From Streptomyces sp. R33 (GTDB lineage: Bacteria; Actinomycetota; Actinomycetes; Streptomycetales; Streptomycetaceae), in contig NZ_CP165727.1 in NCBI RefSeq assembly GCF_041200175.1, forward strand, positions 1,798,001-1,862,000: 64,000 nucleotides of DNA. The letters are read 5' to 3'. Shown here piece by piece: positions 54,871-64,000 of this stretch. Position 1 is the first letter of the stretch. Each line of letters begins with the position of its first letter. Position numbers and translations under genes: made by a program. Below the pieces are notes generated by a model. It worked only from the letters and a program-made list of their open reading frames with translations, was not told where the DNA came from and did no database searches.

Positions 54871-55341
54871 ATGGGGGGCATCGTGCCGATGAGGGATCCA
54901 GGCCGGACCGGCACGCTTCCAGCGACGTCCGACGAGCTGTCGCAGCTGCTGACCGCCGTCCGGCGGGGGCGGTTGCTGACCATCACCGGGCGGTTCCGGG
55001 AGCCGCGGAGCCGGCTGGTGCGGGAGATCGCCGAGCGGCTCTCGTCCAACTTCTGCGACGGCGCGGCCGTCGTCATGCTGTGCCGGCCCTTCGGCGTCCG
55101 CGAACTGACGGCCGCGCTGGGCTGCGTGCCGGGCATGCCGTTCCTGCCCTACGGGACGACGGACGCCGTCTCGTGGCTCGCGGAGCGGGACATGCTGCTG
55201 GTCCTGGACGGCACCGAACACCTCGCACCGGAGGCGCTGGCCTGGCTGCGGCGCCTGCTCACGGCCGCCCCGGGGCTGCGCATCCTGGCCGCGGGGCGCT
55301 CGCCGCTGGCCTTCGAGGGGGAACGCGTCCACCGCCTCTGA
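54871..55341 (+). CDS. Degenerate AfsR/LuxR-like ATPase fragment
   Basis: A 156-aa protein resembling only the NTPase part of AfsR/SARP or large LuxR regulators: 'RLLTITGRFREPRSRLVREI' stands where the Walker A loop (G-x-G-G-x-G-K-T) should be but lacks Gly-Lys-Thr, while a Walker B-like 'DMLLVLDGTEHL' and a sensor-like 'GLRILAAGRSPL' are kept. No DNA-binding domain is present. It could be a small non-hydrolysing regulator or a decayed gene. The start is uncertain: ATG 54871, GTG 54883 or ATG 54889. A long hairpin lies downstream. Confidence 0.6.
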   Translation: MGGIVPMRDPGRTGTLPATSDELSQLLTAVRRGRLLTITGRFREPRSRLVREIAERLSSNFCDGAAVVMLCRPFGVRELTAALGCVPGMPFLPYGTTDAVSWLAERDMLLVLDGTEHLAPEALAWLRRLLTAAPGLRILAAGRSPLAFEGERVHRL

Positions 55342-55403
55342 TCCGGACGGCCCCCAGGGGGCCAGGCCACCCGCTTCCACTCCTCCACCGGCCGGGTCCG
55401 CAG

Positions 55404-55447
55404 ACGGGTCCGCCCCGGTCGGCGACTGCCGACCGGGGCGGACCCGT
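55404..55447. terminator. Strong bidirectional terminator (20-bp stem)
   Basis: Perfect 20-bp inverted repeat (acgggtccgccccggtcggc and its complement) with a 4-nt GACT loop, between the AfsR-like fragment and icd, serving both convergent genes. It lies 16 nt after the icd stop. Confidence 0.9.
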
Positions 55448-55462
55448 CAGGACATCCGGGCC

Positions 55463-57736
<2,274 letters not shown>

Positions 57737-57839
57737 TCAAGATATCTCGTGATCGGGCCGGTCCGGACAGCCCCCTCCCCGAGTTCTCGAGGAGACGCGC
57801 GTCACCCCGGTCCTCCGCGACCCCGCGGAACGGCGAAAC

Positions 57840-57871
57840 GCCGCCTCCGGCTGTTTCCAGCCGGGGGCGGC
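57840..57871. terminator. Terminator of DUF805 gene
   Basis: A 14-bp hairpin with one mismatch (gccgcctccggctg / cagccgggggcggc) and a TTTC loop, 37 nt after the stop of the leftward DUF805 gene and upstream of icd. Confidence 0.75.
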
Positions 57872-57908
57872 GCTCGGGTGATTCAGACGCTCAGGCTTGC
57901 GGGCCTGG

Positions 57909-58262
57909 TCAGGCCTGGACGGCCTTCGGGTTCTGGCCGTACTGGTTCGGCTGCGGCTGGCCCTCGGTCGCCATGAGGACGAGGAGCCAGATGCCGCCGA
58001 TCAGCGGGACGAGGGCGATGAACATCCACCAGCCGGACTTGCCGGTGTCGTGCAGGCGGCGGACACCCACGGCCAGGCCCGGGAGGAAGACGGCCAGCGC
58101 GTAGATCGCGTAGAGGAGCGGGTAGGTGCCGATCGCGTTGTCGAGGACGGCGACGATGATCAGGGCGATCAGGTTGAAGAGGGTGAACATCCAGTACTCC
58201 TGCCGGCGGGCGCGGCCGGAGAAGACGGTGTACTTCTTCAGGACGTCGGTGTAGTAGTGCAT
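57909..58262 (-). CDS. DUF805 membrane protein
   Basis: A 117-aa integral membrane protein with three to four hydrophobic segments. 'YTVFSGRARRQEYWMFTLF' and 'VGVRRLHDTGKSGWWMFIAL' (R-R-L-H-D-x-G-x-S-G-W) are the DUF805 signature. The C-terminal tail is Gln/Asn/Pro-rich. The function of the family is not established. ATG at 58262 has an AGGGGGG site just upstream and a well-formed promoter 60 nt further. Confidence 0.9.
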   Translation of the reverse strand: MHYYTDVLKKYTVFSGRARRQEYWMFTLFNLIALIIVAVLDNAIGTYPLLYAIYALAVFLPGLAVGVRRLHDTGKSGWWMFIALVPLIGGIWLLVLMATEGQPQPNQYGQNPKAVQA

Positions 58263-58317
58263 GGGTCCCCCCTGAGGACGGTTCGTCGGCCCGTCCTGCT
58301 GGAGCAAGCCGAGGCAG

Positions 58318-58346
58318 AACTTATGCCCCGCTTATGTGGCGGTCAA
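58318..58346 (-). promoter_or_regulatory. Vegetative-type promoter of DUF805 gene
   Basis: Minus strand: TTGACC, a 17-nt spacer, then TAAGTT. The -10 ends about 56 nt before the start codon. Good match to the principal sigma factor consensus of streptomycetes. Confidence 0.65.
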
Positions 58347-58671
58347 GCCAGTTCTCAAGTCGCCGGAAGTACCGCTTTCCTGGGGTCCATCGACCAAAAA
58401 CACCGGTACCGGGAGCCATTGGGGACCCACTGGTCGTGTCAGGTCACACGGGGTGACGAAACAGGGGTGACGGGGCCCTATTTGTGAGGTTGGAGAGTCC
58501 CCTGATCCGCTCCGGGCCGGCACGCGCGGGGCCCCGCAACTCCCGGAGCGGGCCCGCCCGCGCCCACATCGTTACGGCTCTGCGACCTGAACCGGCCGCC
58601 GCACGCGCGGACGTCCCGCGCCGGCCGGGGGCCGGGCACGGGACGTGGACGCCGTGGACGCACCGACCGGT
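58347..58671. other. Gene-free stretch between DUF805 promoter and chitosanase
   Basis: About 325 nt with no gene I can support. It includes an imperfect inverted repeat around 58506-58550 (ctccgggccggc ... ggccccgcaactcccggag) that could end transcription of the chitosanase gene. Nothing else is recognisable. Confidence 0.4.
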
Positions 58672-59520
58672 TCAGCCGATGTGGAACGGGTCCCCGTAGA
58701 CCTTCCAGTCGAGCGGGGTGTTGAGGTTCAGGTTGCCCTTCTTGAGGAAGACCCGCTGCGCGGTGTCGACACGGCTGGTGTCGCTGTGCGCCTCCTCCTG
58801 CTTCATCGCCCAGACGCGGGCGTCGAGGAAGGCGTTGAGCCAGGTCGTCTCGTTGCCGCCCTGCGCCGGGGGCTTGGCCTTGGACAGGGCCCGCTTGCGG
58901 ATGTTGCGGAAGCTGGTGGAGTCGGTGCCGTCGCCGTGCATGACGATGGCGTCGTAGTAGATGAACTGGCCGAGCGTGCCGACCCCGTCGGACTTGCCCT
59001 GCTTGACGGCGGGGTTGAAGTAGACCCGGTCGCGCTCGTGGTCCTGGGCCTTCTTGAACTCGCCGTCCTGGGCCGCCTTCGCCCAGTCCTTGGTGAAGTT
59101 CGGGTCGAGGCCCTTGTGCGAGTCGGTGCCGTCGACCTGACGGAGGGCCGGAAGGTACTTGGCGAGCACATTGCCCGGCTTGACGTCGGTGTAGTACTCG
59201 ACGAGGTCGAGCATGTCGCCGGTGCCGGAACAGAAGCCGATGATGCCGGCCGTGTAGCCGCGGCCGTCGTCTATGTCCTCTATGTACTTGTACTGCGCCT
59301 TCCAGTCCAGCGAGGAGTTCTCCGCGCTGGAGACGATCTGCATGGCGATGTCCTTCTTCGCCGGATCGTCGAGTCCGACGGCCGCGGCCGACACGGCGGC
59401 GGAAGCAGGGGCGGAAGCGGGGGCGGGTGCCGCGGTGGCGTGGGCGGTCACCGGTACGGCGAGCAGGGCGCTGCCGAGCAGGGCGCCGATGGCCATTCTC
59501 TTGCGGTGGGGGGTGAACAC
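58672..59520 (-). CDS. csn: Secreted chitosanase, GH46
   Basis: A 282-aa precursor. Residues 1-45 form a signal peptide and Ala/Pro spacer. The mature enzyme holds the GH46 catalytic Glu67 in 'SSAENSSLDW' and the second catalytic Asp in 'EDIDDGRGYTAGIIG' (Asp85). It hydrolyses chitosan in the medium to oligosaccharides. The GTG at 59520 follows GGAGG by 4 nt; an in-frame ATG eight codons later is the alternative. A CsnR-like operator overlaps the upstream region, so expression is probably repressed unless chitosan oligomers are present. Confidence 0.92.
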   Translation of the reverse strand: MFTPHRKRMAIGALLGSALLAVPVTAHATAAPAPASAPASAAVSAAAVGLDDPAKKDIAMQIVSSAENSSLDWKAQYKYIEDIDDGRGYTAGIIGFCSGTGDMLDLVEYYTDVKPGNVLAKYLPALRQVDGTDSHKGLDPNFTKDWAKAAQDGEFKKAQDHERDRVYFNPAVKQGKSDGVGTLGQFIYYDAIVMHGDGTDSTSFRNIRKRALSKAKPPAQGGNETTWLNAFLDARVWAMKQEEAHSDTSRVDTAQRVFLKKGNLNLNTPLDWKVYGDPFHIG

Positions 59521-59557
59521 AAGGCCTCCATGGGGGAGTTGAGGCTTACCCAACTTC

Positions 59558-59576
59558 GTTAGGAAACTTTACTACC
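59558..59576 (-). promoter_or_regulatory. CsnR-like operator upstream of chitosanase
   Basis: GTTAGGAAA-C-TTTACTACC is a 19-nt near-palindrome (7 of 9 arm positions pair), 38 nt before the chitosanase start. The same kind of palindrome upstream of actinomycete chitosanase genes is bound by the ROK-family repressor CsnR. Confidence 0.6.
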
Positions 59577-59644
59577 AGAGCTCGGGACAGCTCAATACCC
59601 GTGCACGCCACGCGTGCGGAGGGGGCCGGTGGTCAACCCGCGGC

Positions 59645-60733
59645 TCAGAGCCAGCCGTTGCGGCGGAAGCCCCGGTGAATGGCGTAGCAGGCGAGGGCCA
59701 TGACGCCGACCACGATCGGATAGCCGTACGTCCAGTGCAGCTCGGGCATGTTGTCGAAGTTCATGCCGTAGACCCCGCAGACCATGGTCGGCACGGCGAC
59801 GATGGCCGCCCACGCCGTGATCTTGCGCATGTCCTCGTTCTGCGCGACGGTCACCTGCGCGAGGTGCGCCTGCAGGATGGAGTCGAGCAGGCCGTCGTAC
59901 GCGCCGATCTGGTCGGTGGCCCGGGTCAGGTGGTCCGCGACGTCACGGAAGTACGCGCGGACGTCCGGCGGGATGACCGGTATCGGCTGTGTGGCCAGGT
60001 GCTGGAGCGGCCGGCTCAGCGGGGCCACCGCCCGGCGCAGTTCCAGCAGTTCGCGCTTGAGCTGATAGATGCGGCCGGCGTCGCCGCGGCCACCGTACTC
60101 GCTGAAGACGGCGGTCTCGACGGCGTCGATGTCGTTCTGCACCGCGTCCGTGACGGCCACGTAGTCGTCGACGACGTGGTCGGCGATGGCGTGCAGAACG
60201 GACGACGGGCCCTTGGCCAGTTGCTCCGGCGTCGCCTCCAGGCTCTCGCGGACGGGGCCGAGCGTGCCGTGGCCGCCGTGCCGGATGGTGATGACGAAGT
60301 CGTCGCCGGTGAACGCCATCAGCTCGCCCGTCTCCACGACCTCGCTCGTGGCGGTGAGCTCCTCGTGCTCCACGTAACGCACCGTCTTGAAGACGGAGAA
60401 CAGTATGTCGTCGTACCGCTCCACCTTGGGGCGCTGGTGCGCGTTCACGGCGTCCTCGACGGCGAGGGGGTGCAGGCCGAACAGCTCGGCGAGCCCGGCG
60501 AGTTCCTCCTTCGCCGGTTCGTGCAGGCCGATCCAGACGAACCCGTCGCCCGTCTTGCGGACCCGTCGCAGCGCTTCCTCGGCCTCGGCGCAGCCGTCCT
60601 GCCGTGCACCGTCCACGTAGACCACGCAGTTGACCACCGCGCTGCCGAGCGGGGAGCGGGACGGGTGGCTCAGGTCGACGGCCCGCCTGTAGCCGCGACG
60701 CACGGCCCGGCGCAAGTTGCTGAACATGGACAA
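59645..60733 (-). CDS. corA: CorA-family magnesium/cobalt transporter
   Basis: A 362-aa CorA protein. A large cytosolic N-terminal domain ('VWIGLHEPAKEELAGLAELF', 'HPLAVEDAVNAHQRPKVERY') leads to a long helix and two C-terminal membrane segments bracketing the diagnostic 'YGMNFDNMPEL' loop. It conducts Mg2+ or Co2+ into the cell. I use the TTG at 60733, which has GGGAAG 7 nt upstream; ATG at 60727 is the alternative and has no ribosome site at normal distance. Monocistronic. Confidence 0.92.
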   Translation of the reverse strand: MSMFSNLRRAVRRGYRRAVDLSHPSRSPLGSAVVNCVVYVDGARQDGCAEAEEALRRVRKTGDGFVWIGLHEPAKEELAGLAELFGLHPLAVEDAVNAHQRPKVERYDDILFSVFKTVRYVEHEELTATSEVVETGELMAFTGDDFVITIRHGGHGTLGPVRESLEATPEQLAKGPSSVLHAIADHVVDDYVAVTDAVQNDIDAVETAVFSEYGGRGDAGRIYQLKRELLELRRAVAPLSRPLQHLATQPIPVIPPDVRAYFRDVADHLTRATDQIGAYDGLLDSILQAHLAQVTVAQNEDMRKITAWAAIVAVPTMVCGVYGMNFDNMPELHWTYGYPIVVGVMALACYAIHRGFRRNGWL

Positions 60734-60793
60734 CGGGGTACTTCCCTTCGGCGGATCAGCGGCCAGTCTGCCACCGTCGCCGATCGGGCCCCG

Positions 60794-61186
60794 TCAGACC
60801 CTGTCGATGAACACGCTCGTCGACTTCACCCGGGCCACGGCCCGCGCCCCCACCTCGAGGCCGAGTTCCTCCACCGCCTCCCGGGTCAGCAGCGACACGA
60901 CGCGGTGGGGACCCGCCTGGATCTCGACCTGGGCGTCGACGGTACCGAGCTTGACGGCGGTGACGATGCCCGGGAAGGCGTTGCGCGCCGAGGTGTACGG
61001 GGCGTCCTCGGCGTCGGCGCCCTCCTGGGCGGCCTCCACGCAGAACGCGGCCAGGTCCGGCCCGTCCACCATCCGCCGCGTGCCCTCCCGGCGGGTGGGG
61101 AACCGCTCGGCATCCGCCCAGCGCCGGGCGGTGTCGACGCTCACGCCGAGCAGCCGCGCAGCCTGGCCGATCGTGTAGGACTCCAT
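60794..61186 (-). CDS. MerR-type HTH plus TOBE (molbindin-like) protein
   Basis: A 130-aa protein. Residues 1-55 are an excisionase/MerR-like HTH ('YTIGQAARLLGVSVDTARRW', 'FPTRREGTRRMVDGPDLAAF'), and residues 65-130 a TOBE domain ('NAFPGIVTAVKLGTVDAQVE', 'LTREAVEELGLEVG'). This combination occurs in molybdate/tungstate-binding proteins and regulators. No molybdate transporter is adjacent in the window. It lies 9 nt beyond the lysG-like stop on the same strand side and upstream of corA. Confidence 0.85.
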   Translation of the reverse strand: MESYTIGQAARLLGVSVDTARRWADAERFPTRREGTRRMVDGPDLAAFCVEAAQEGADAEDAPYTSARNAFPGIVTAVKLGTVDAQVEIQAGPHRVVSLLTREAVEELGLEVGARAVARVKSTSVFIDRV

Positions 61187-61195
61187 GGCCGCAGC

Positions 61196-62119
61196 TTACG
61201 GGTGCCGCGTCCCGTCCTGGCGCAGTGCCTCGGCCGCCGAGGCCGCGATCACCTCCGCCACCGTCGACAGCGCCGGGGAGTCGAGCTTCCACTGCTGCCA
61301 GTACAGGGGCACGTCCAGCGGCCGCCCCGGCACCAGCAGCACCAGCCCGCCCGCGCGCACCAGCGGCTCCGCCTGCGGCTCGGGCACCAGTCCCCAGCCC
61401 AGCCCGGCCGCCACCGCGTCGCAGAACCCCTCCGAGGTCGGCACGTGGTGGCGCAGCGGCCCGGCCCCGGCGTCCTGATCGCCGGTCAGCGACCGTACGA
61501 ACACGTCCTGGAGCACGTCCCGCCGGTCGAACACGATCACCGGTGCCTCCCGCAGACCGTCCTCGAGCGACCCGGCCGCGAGGTGGCGCGCCACGAACCC
61601 GGGGCTCGCCACCGGCAGGTACCGCGCCAGTCCGAGCCTGCGTACGGTGCACCCCGCCACCGGGTCCGGCGAGGAGGTGACCGCCGCCATGACCTGGCCC
61701 TCCCGCAGCAGCGCCGTCGTGTGCGACTCGTCCTCCCGGTGCAGTTCGAAGAAGACCGGCGGATCCTGCGGCACCTGCGTGAGCGCCGGCAGGAACCAGG
61801 TCGCGAGCGAGTCCGCGTTGACCGCGATCGGCAGCCGCACCGGGCCGCCCGACTCCTGCGCCATCCCGAGCTCGGCCCGCGCGTCCCGCTCCAGCCGGGC
61901 GAGCTGCCGGGCGAACCGGACCACCACCTGTCCGGACTCGGTCGCCCGGACCGGCTTCGTCCGCATCAGCAGCACCCGCCCGGTCCGCTGCTCCAGCGCC
62001 TTGACCCGCTGGCTGACGGCGGACGGGGTCACGTGCAGGGCAGCGGCAGCCGCATCGAAGGTGCCCTCGTCCACGACGGCGAGGAGGGTCCGTACCTGGT
62101 CCAGGGGAAGCTCGTCCAT
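61196..62119 (-). CDS. lysG: LysR-family regulator, LysG/ArgP type
   Basis: A 307-aa LysR regulator. The HTH is 'VRTLLAVVDEGTFDAAAAAL' and 'TPSAVSQRVKALEQRTG', followed by 'LLMRTKPVRATESGQ', typical of the LysG/ArgP (IciA) branch that activates basic amino-acid exporters. It is divergent from the lysE-type exporter with 45 nt between the starts, the classic arrangement. It should sense lysine, arginine or a related effector and activate the exporter gene. Confidence 0.9.
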   Translation of the reverse strand: MDELPLDQVRTLLAVVDEGTFDAAAAALHVTPSAVSQRVKALEQRTGRVLLMRTKPVRATESGQVVVRFARQLARLERDARAELGMAQESGGPVRLPIAVNADSLATWFLPALTQVPQDPPVFFELHREDESHTTALLREGQVMAAVTSSPDPVAGCTVRRLGLARYLPVASPGFVARHLAAGSLEDGLREAPVIVFDRRDVLQDVFVRSLTGDQDAGAGPLRHHVPTSEGFCDAVAAGLGWGLVPEPQAEPLVRAGGLVLLVPGRPLDVPLYWQQWKLDSPALSTVAEVIAASAAEALRQDGTRHP

Positions 62120-62164
62120 CACGAGCGCTAAGGGTACGTAAAAATCTTTAGCTGTACTGAAACC
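62120..62164. promoter_or_regulatory. lysG-lysE intergenic operator/promoter
   Basis: 45 nt, strikingly AT-rich for this genome (TACGTAAAAATCTTTAGC in the centre). It must hold the LysG binding site and the lysE promoter. No ribosome site precedes ATG 62165, so lysE may be leaderless or start at 62189. Confidence 0.6.
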
Positions 62165-62812
62165 ATGCCGCTGCCTACGGTCGAAGACATGACACACGGC
62201 ATCATCGCGGCGGCCCTCGCCGGCTTCGGCACCGGACTCTCCCTCATCGTCGCCATCGGCGCACAGAACGCCTTCGTCCTGCGACAGGGGGCCCGTCGGC
62301 AGGCCGTCCTCGCCGTGGTCGCGATCTGCGCGCTCTCCGATGCGGTCCTCATCGCCCTCGGCGTCGCGGGCGTCGGCGCCTTCGTCACCGCCTGGCCGGC
62401 CGCCCTGACCGCGGTCGCCATCGCCGGCGGCGGGTTCCTCATCTGCTACGGGTTCCTCGCCGCCCGCCGGGTGCTCCGCCCCACCCCGGGCGCCGCACTG
62501 GACACCGGCGGCGCCACCGCCGGGTCCCGCCGCCGGGCCGTGCTGACCTGCCTGGCCATGACCTGGCTCAACCCGCACGTCTACCTGGACACCGTGCTGC
62601 TGCTCGGATCCCTCGCCGCCGACCGCGGCGACCTGCGCTGGGCCTTCGGCATCGGGGCCGGGCTGGCCAGCCTGATCTGGTTCGGCACGCTCGGCTACGG
62701 CGCCCGGCTGCTCGGCGGTCTGCTGGCGCGCCCCTCGGCCTGGCGGGTGCTGGACGGGCTCGTCGCGGCGACCATGGTCACGATGGGCGGGATGCTCCTG
62801 GCCCGGGCCTGA
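62165..62812 (+). CDS. lysE: LysE/ArgO-type amino-acid exporter
   Basis: A 215-aa membrane protein with five to six hydrophobic segments. 'LSLIVAIGAQNAFVLRQGAR' at the first membrane loop and 'TWLNPHVYLDTVLLLGSLA' in the middle are signature motifs of the LysE family, closest to ArgO. It exports basic amino acids and protects against excess. Start ATG 62165 or ATG 62189; neither has a clear ribosome site. Controlled by the divergent LysG-type regulator. Confidence 0.92.
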   Translation: MPLPTVEDMTHGIIAAALAGFGTGLSLIVAIGAQNAFVLRQGARRQAVLAVVAICALSDAVLIALGVAGVGAFVTAWPAALTAVAIAGGGFLICYGFLAARRVLRPTPGAALDTGGATAGSRRRAVLTCLAMTWLNPHVYLDTVLLLGSLAADRGDLRWAFGIGAGLASLIWFGTLGYGARLLGGLLARPSAWRVLDGLVAATMVTMGGMLLARA

Positions 62813-62884
62813 CCGCGGACTGCGGCGGGCCTGCGCGCGGGGCACGGATCCCCCCGTACCTCCGCGCGACCACAGGAGCCCGCC

Positions 62885-63985
62885 GTGCCCGACCGCCCGT
62901 CCGACCACCCCTCCCCCGATGCGGTGCGCGCGTACTACGCCGCCCGGCCGTCCCCGCTCGTCGCCGCCACCGGCATCGTGCTGGACACCGACGGGCGGGT
63001 CCTCGTACTGACGCCCTCGTACAAGGCGGACCTGGAACTGCCGGGCGGCACGGTCGAGGACACCGAGACCCCGGAGGAGGGGCTGGCCCGCGAGCTGAAG
63101 GAGGAGCTGGACCTCTCCGTGCCGGTCGGCCGGCTGCTGGCCGTGGACTCCCGGCGGCCCGGCTCCCTCGGCCGCTCCCTGATCGCCCACGTCCACCTCG
63201 TCGGGCCGCTCTCGCCGGAGCAGGCCGCCGCGATCTCCTTCGCGGACGGCGAGATCGCCGCCGCCCGCTGGCTCCCCCCGCAGGAGGCGTACGCGGCGCT
63301 GCCCGCCCGGATCGCGCCCCGGCTGCGCGCCGGCCTGGACGCCCTCCACTCCGGCTCCCTCGCGCACCTCGTCGACGGCGTGGCCCAGCCCGGCTCGTCG
63401 GCGGGGCTGGACCCGGCGCGGCGTACGGCCCTCGAACACGCCGGTTCCTTCGACGCCGCGAGCCACCGGGCCGCCCGCCCCAAGGCCCTCACCGCGGCGA
63501 GCGTGCTGTTCACCGATTCCGCCGGCCGGATCCTGCTGGTGGAGCCCTCGTACGGCAGGCCGGGCCGCTGGAACCTGCCGGGCGGCGGGATCGACAGCGA
63601 CCTGGGCGAGACCCCGCGGGCCGCCGCCCGCCGGGAGGTGCACGAGGAACTCGGCCTCGACCTCGAGCCGGGCCGGCTGCTCGGCGTGAACTGGGCGCAC
63701 AAGCCCGGCTATCCGGCCCGCATCCGCTTCCTCTACGACGGCGGGGTCCTGGACGGCGCCGCCCTGGGCCGGATCCGGCTCGCCCCCTTCGAGCTGCTCC
63801 GCTGGCGAGCGGTGCCGGCCGGGGAGCTGCGCGCCCTGGTCAAACCGTCCCTGCGCCGCCAGATCGAGGCCTGCCTGCGCGCCCGCACCGAGGGCACGGG
63901 CCCGCTGGAACTCCACGCCGGCCGCCCCGCCGGCACCCCGCGGAAGAGGAAGAAGGATCCCTCCGGCAAGCCGGAGAAGGCCTAG
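62885..63985 (+). CDS. Tandem Nudix hydrolase
   Basis: A 366-aa protein with two Nudix domains. The first (about 25-150) has 'GGTVEDTETPEEGLARELKE' and fits the Nudix box spacing, with Asp replacing the final Gly. The second (about 195-335) has 'GGGIDSDLGETPRAAARREV' followed by HEELGL, one residue longer in the loop. The tail is basic (RKRKKDPSGK). Both boxes keep the R-E-x-x-E-E metal-binding core, so both may be active, hydrolysing nucleoside-diphosphate-linked compounds. The substrate is unknown. AGGAG precedes GTG 62885. It ends just before the window edge. Confidence 0.88.
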   Translation: MPDRPSDHPSPDAVRAYYAARPSPLVAATGIVLDTDGRVLVLTPSYKADLELPGGTVEDTETPEEGLARELKEELDLSVPVGRLLAVDSRRPGSLGRSLIAHVHLVGPLSPEQAAAISFADGEIAAARWLPPQEAYAALPARIAPRLRAGLDALHSGSLAHLVDGVAQPGSSAGLDPARRTALEHAGSFDAASHRAARPKALTAASVLFTDSAGRILLVEPSYGRPGRWNLPGGGIDSDLGETPRAAARREVHEELGLDLEPGRLLGVNWAHKPGYPARIRFLYDGGVLDGAALGRIRLAPFELLRWRAVPAGELRALVKPSLRRQIEACLRARTEGTGPLELHAGRPAGTPRKRKKDPSGKPEKA

Positions 63986-64000
63986 CAGAAACGAACGCTC

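Overview
The window comes from a high-G+C actinomycete, almost certainly a Streptomyces or close relative. The evidence is the extreme third-position G+C (most real genes have long open shadow frames on the other strand), a complete cvn conservon ending in a CYP157-type P450, geosmin and 2-methylisoborneol-type terpene synthases, EshA-type shell proteins, a GH46 chitosanase with a CsnR-like operator, and a monomeric isocitrate dehydrogenase. Many genes start with GTG and many adjacent genes overlap by 4 nt.

Layout. (1) 1-1.3 kb: a secreted protein cut by the window edge and a LysR regulator. (2) 1.9-20.3 kb: one tightly coupled rightward operon for a PUFA-like / hglE-type iterative polyketide (secondary lipid). 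It encodes a 2399-aa synthase (tandem nitronate-monooxygenase-like barrels, KS-AT-ACP-KR), a 1532-aa partner (KS-AT-DH-phosphopantetheinyl transferase), a free ACP, an alpha/beta hydrolase, a GT1 glycosyltransferase, a zinc-ribbon methyltransferase, a degenerate galactokinase homologue and a secreted phosphoesterase. (3) 20.3-26.7 kb: housekeeping and accessory enzymes (methyltransferase, SDR, 3-hydroxyisobutyryl-CoA hydrolase type, AraC/MFS pair, SAP protein, isochorismatase-fold protein). (4) 26.9-28.9 kb: a prenyl-diphosphate C-methyltransferase-like gene coupled to a class I terpene synthase, meeting tail-to-tail (2 nt apart) the cvnABCDE operon (28.9-33.3 kb, leftward). (5) 33.7-37.4 kb: a TIR-TM-WD40 protein, a remnant of a second TIR gene, an unknown protein and a 229-bp MITE-like element. 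(6) 37.6-45.4 kb: tRNA-Pro(GGG), DUF309, VOC protein, lutABC, cobF, a class V aminotransferase and a GH71-like secreted glycosidase. (7) 45.5-53.7 kb: a double terpene-nanocompartment locus. (8) 53.8-64 kb: CDF transporter, a degenerate AfsR-like ATPase fragment, icd, DUF805, chitosanase, corA, a molbindin-type regulator, the lysG/lysE exporter pair and a tandem Nudix protein.

The most interesting region is (7). Two Family 2B encapsulin shell genes (cyclic-nucleotide-binding-domain type) lie about 3.1 kb apart on opposite strands, each in an operon with a different terpene synthase: a 2-methylisoborneol-synthase-like gene overlapping shell gene 1, and shell gene 2 followed 13 nt later by geosmin synthase. 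A TPR/HTH regulator sits between the operons. A 33-bp element (27 of 33 positions identical, built around two TTCAAC hexamers 17 bp apart) lies upstream of each operon in the same orientation relative to it. This suggests one regulon making two terpenoid nanocompartments, or one mixed compartment. The 2-MIB-type synthase has no adjacent GPP methyltransferase. The only prenyl-methyltransferase-like gene in the window is 20 kb away, beside the third terpene synthase.
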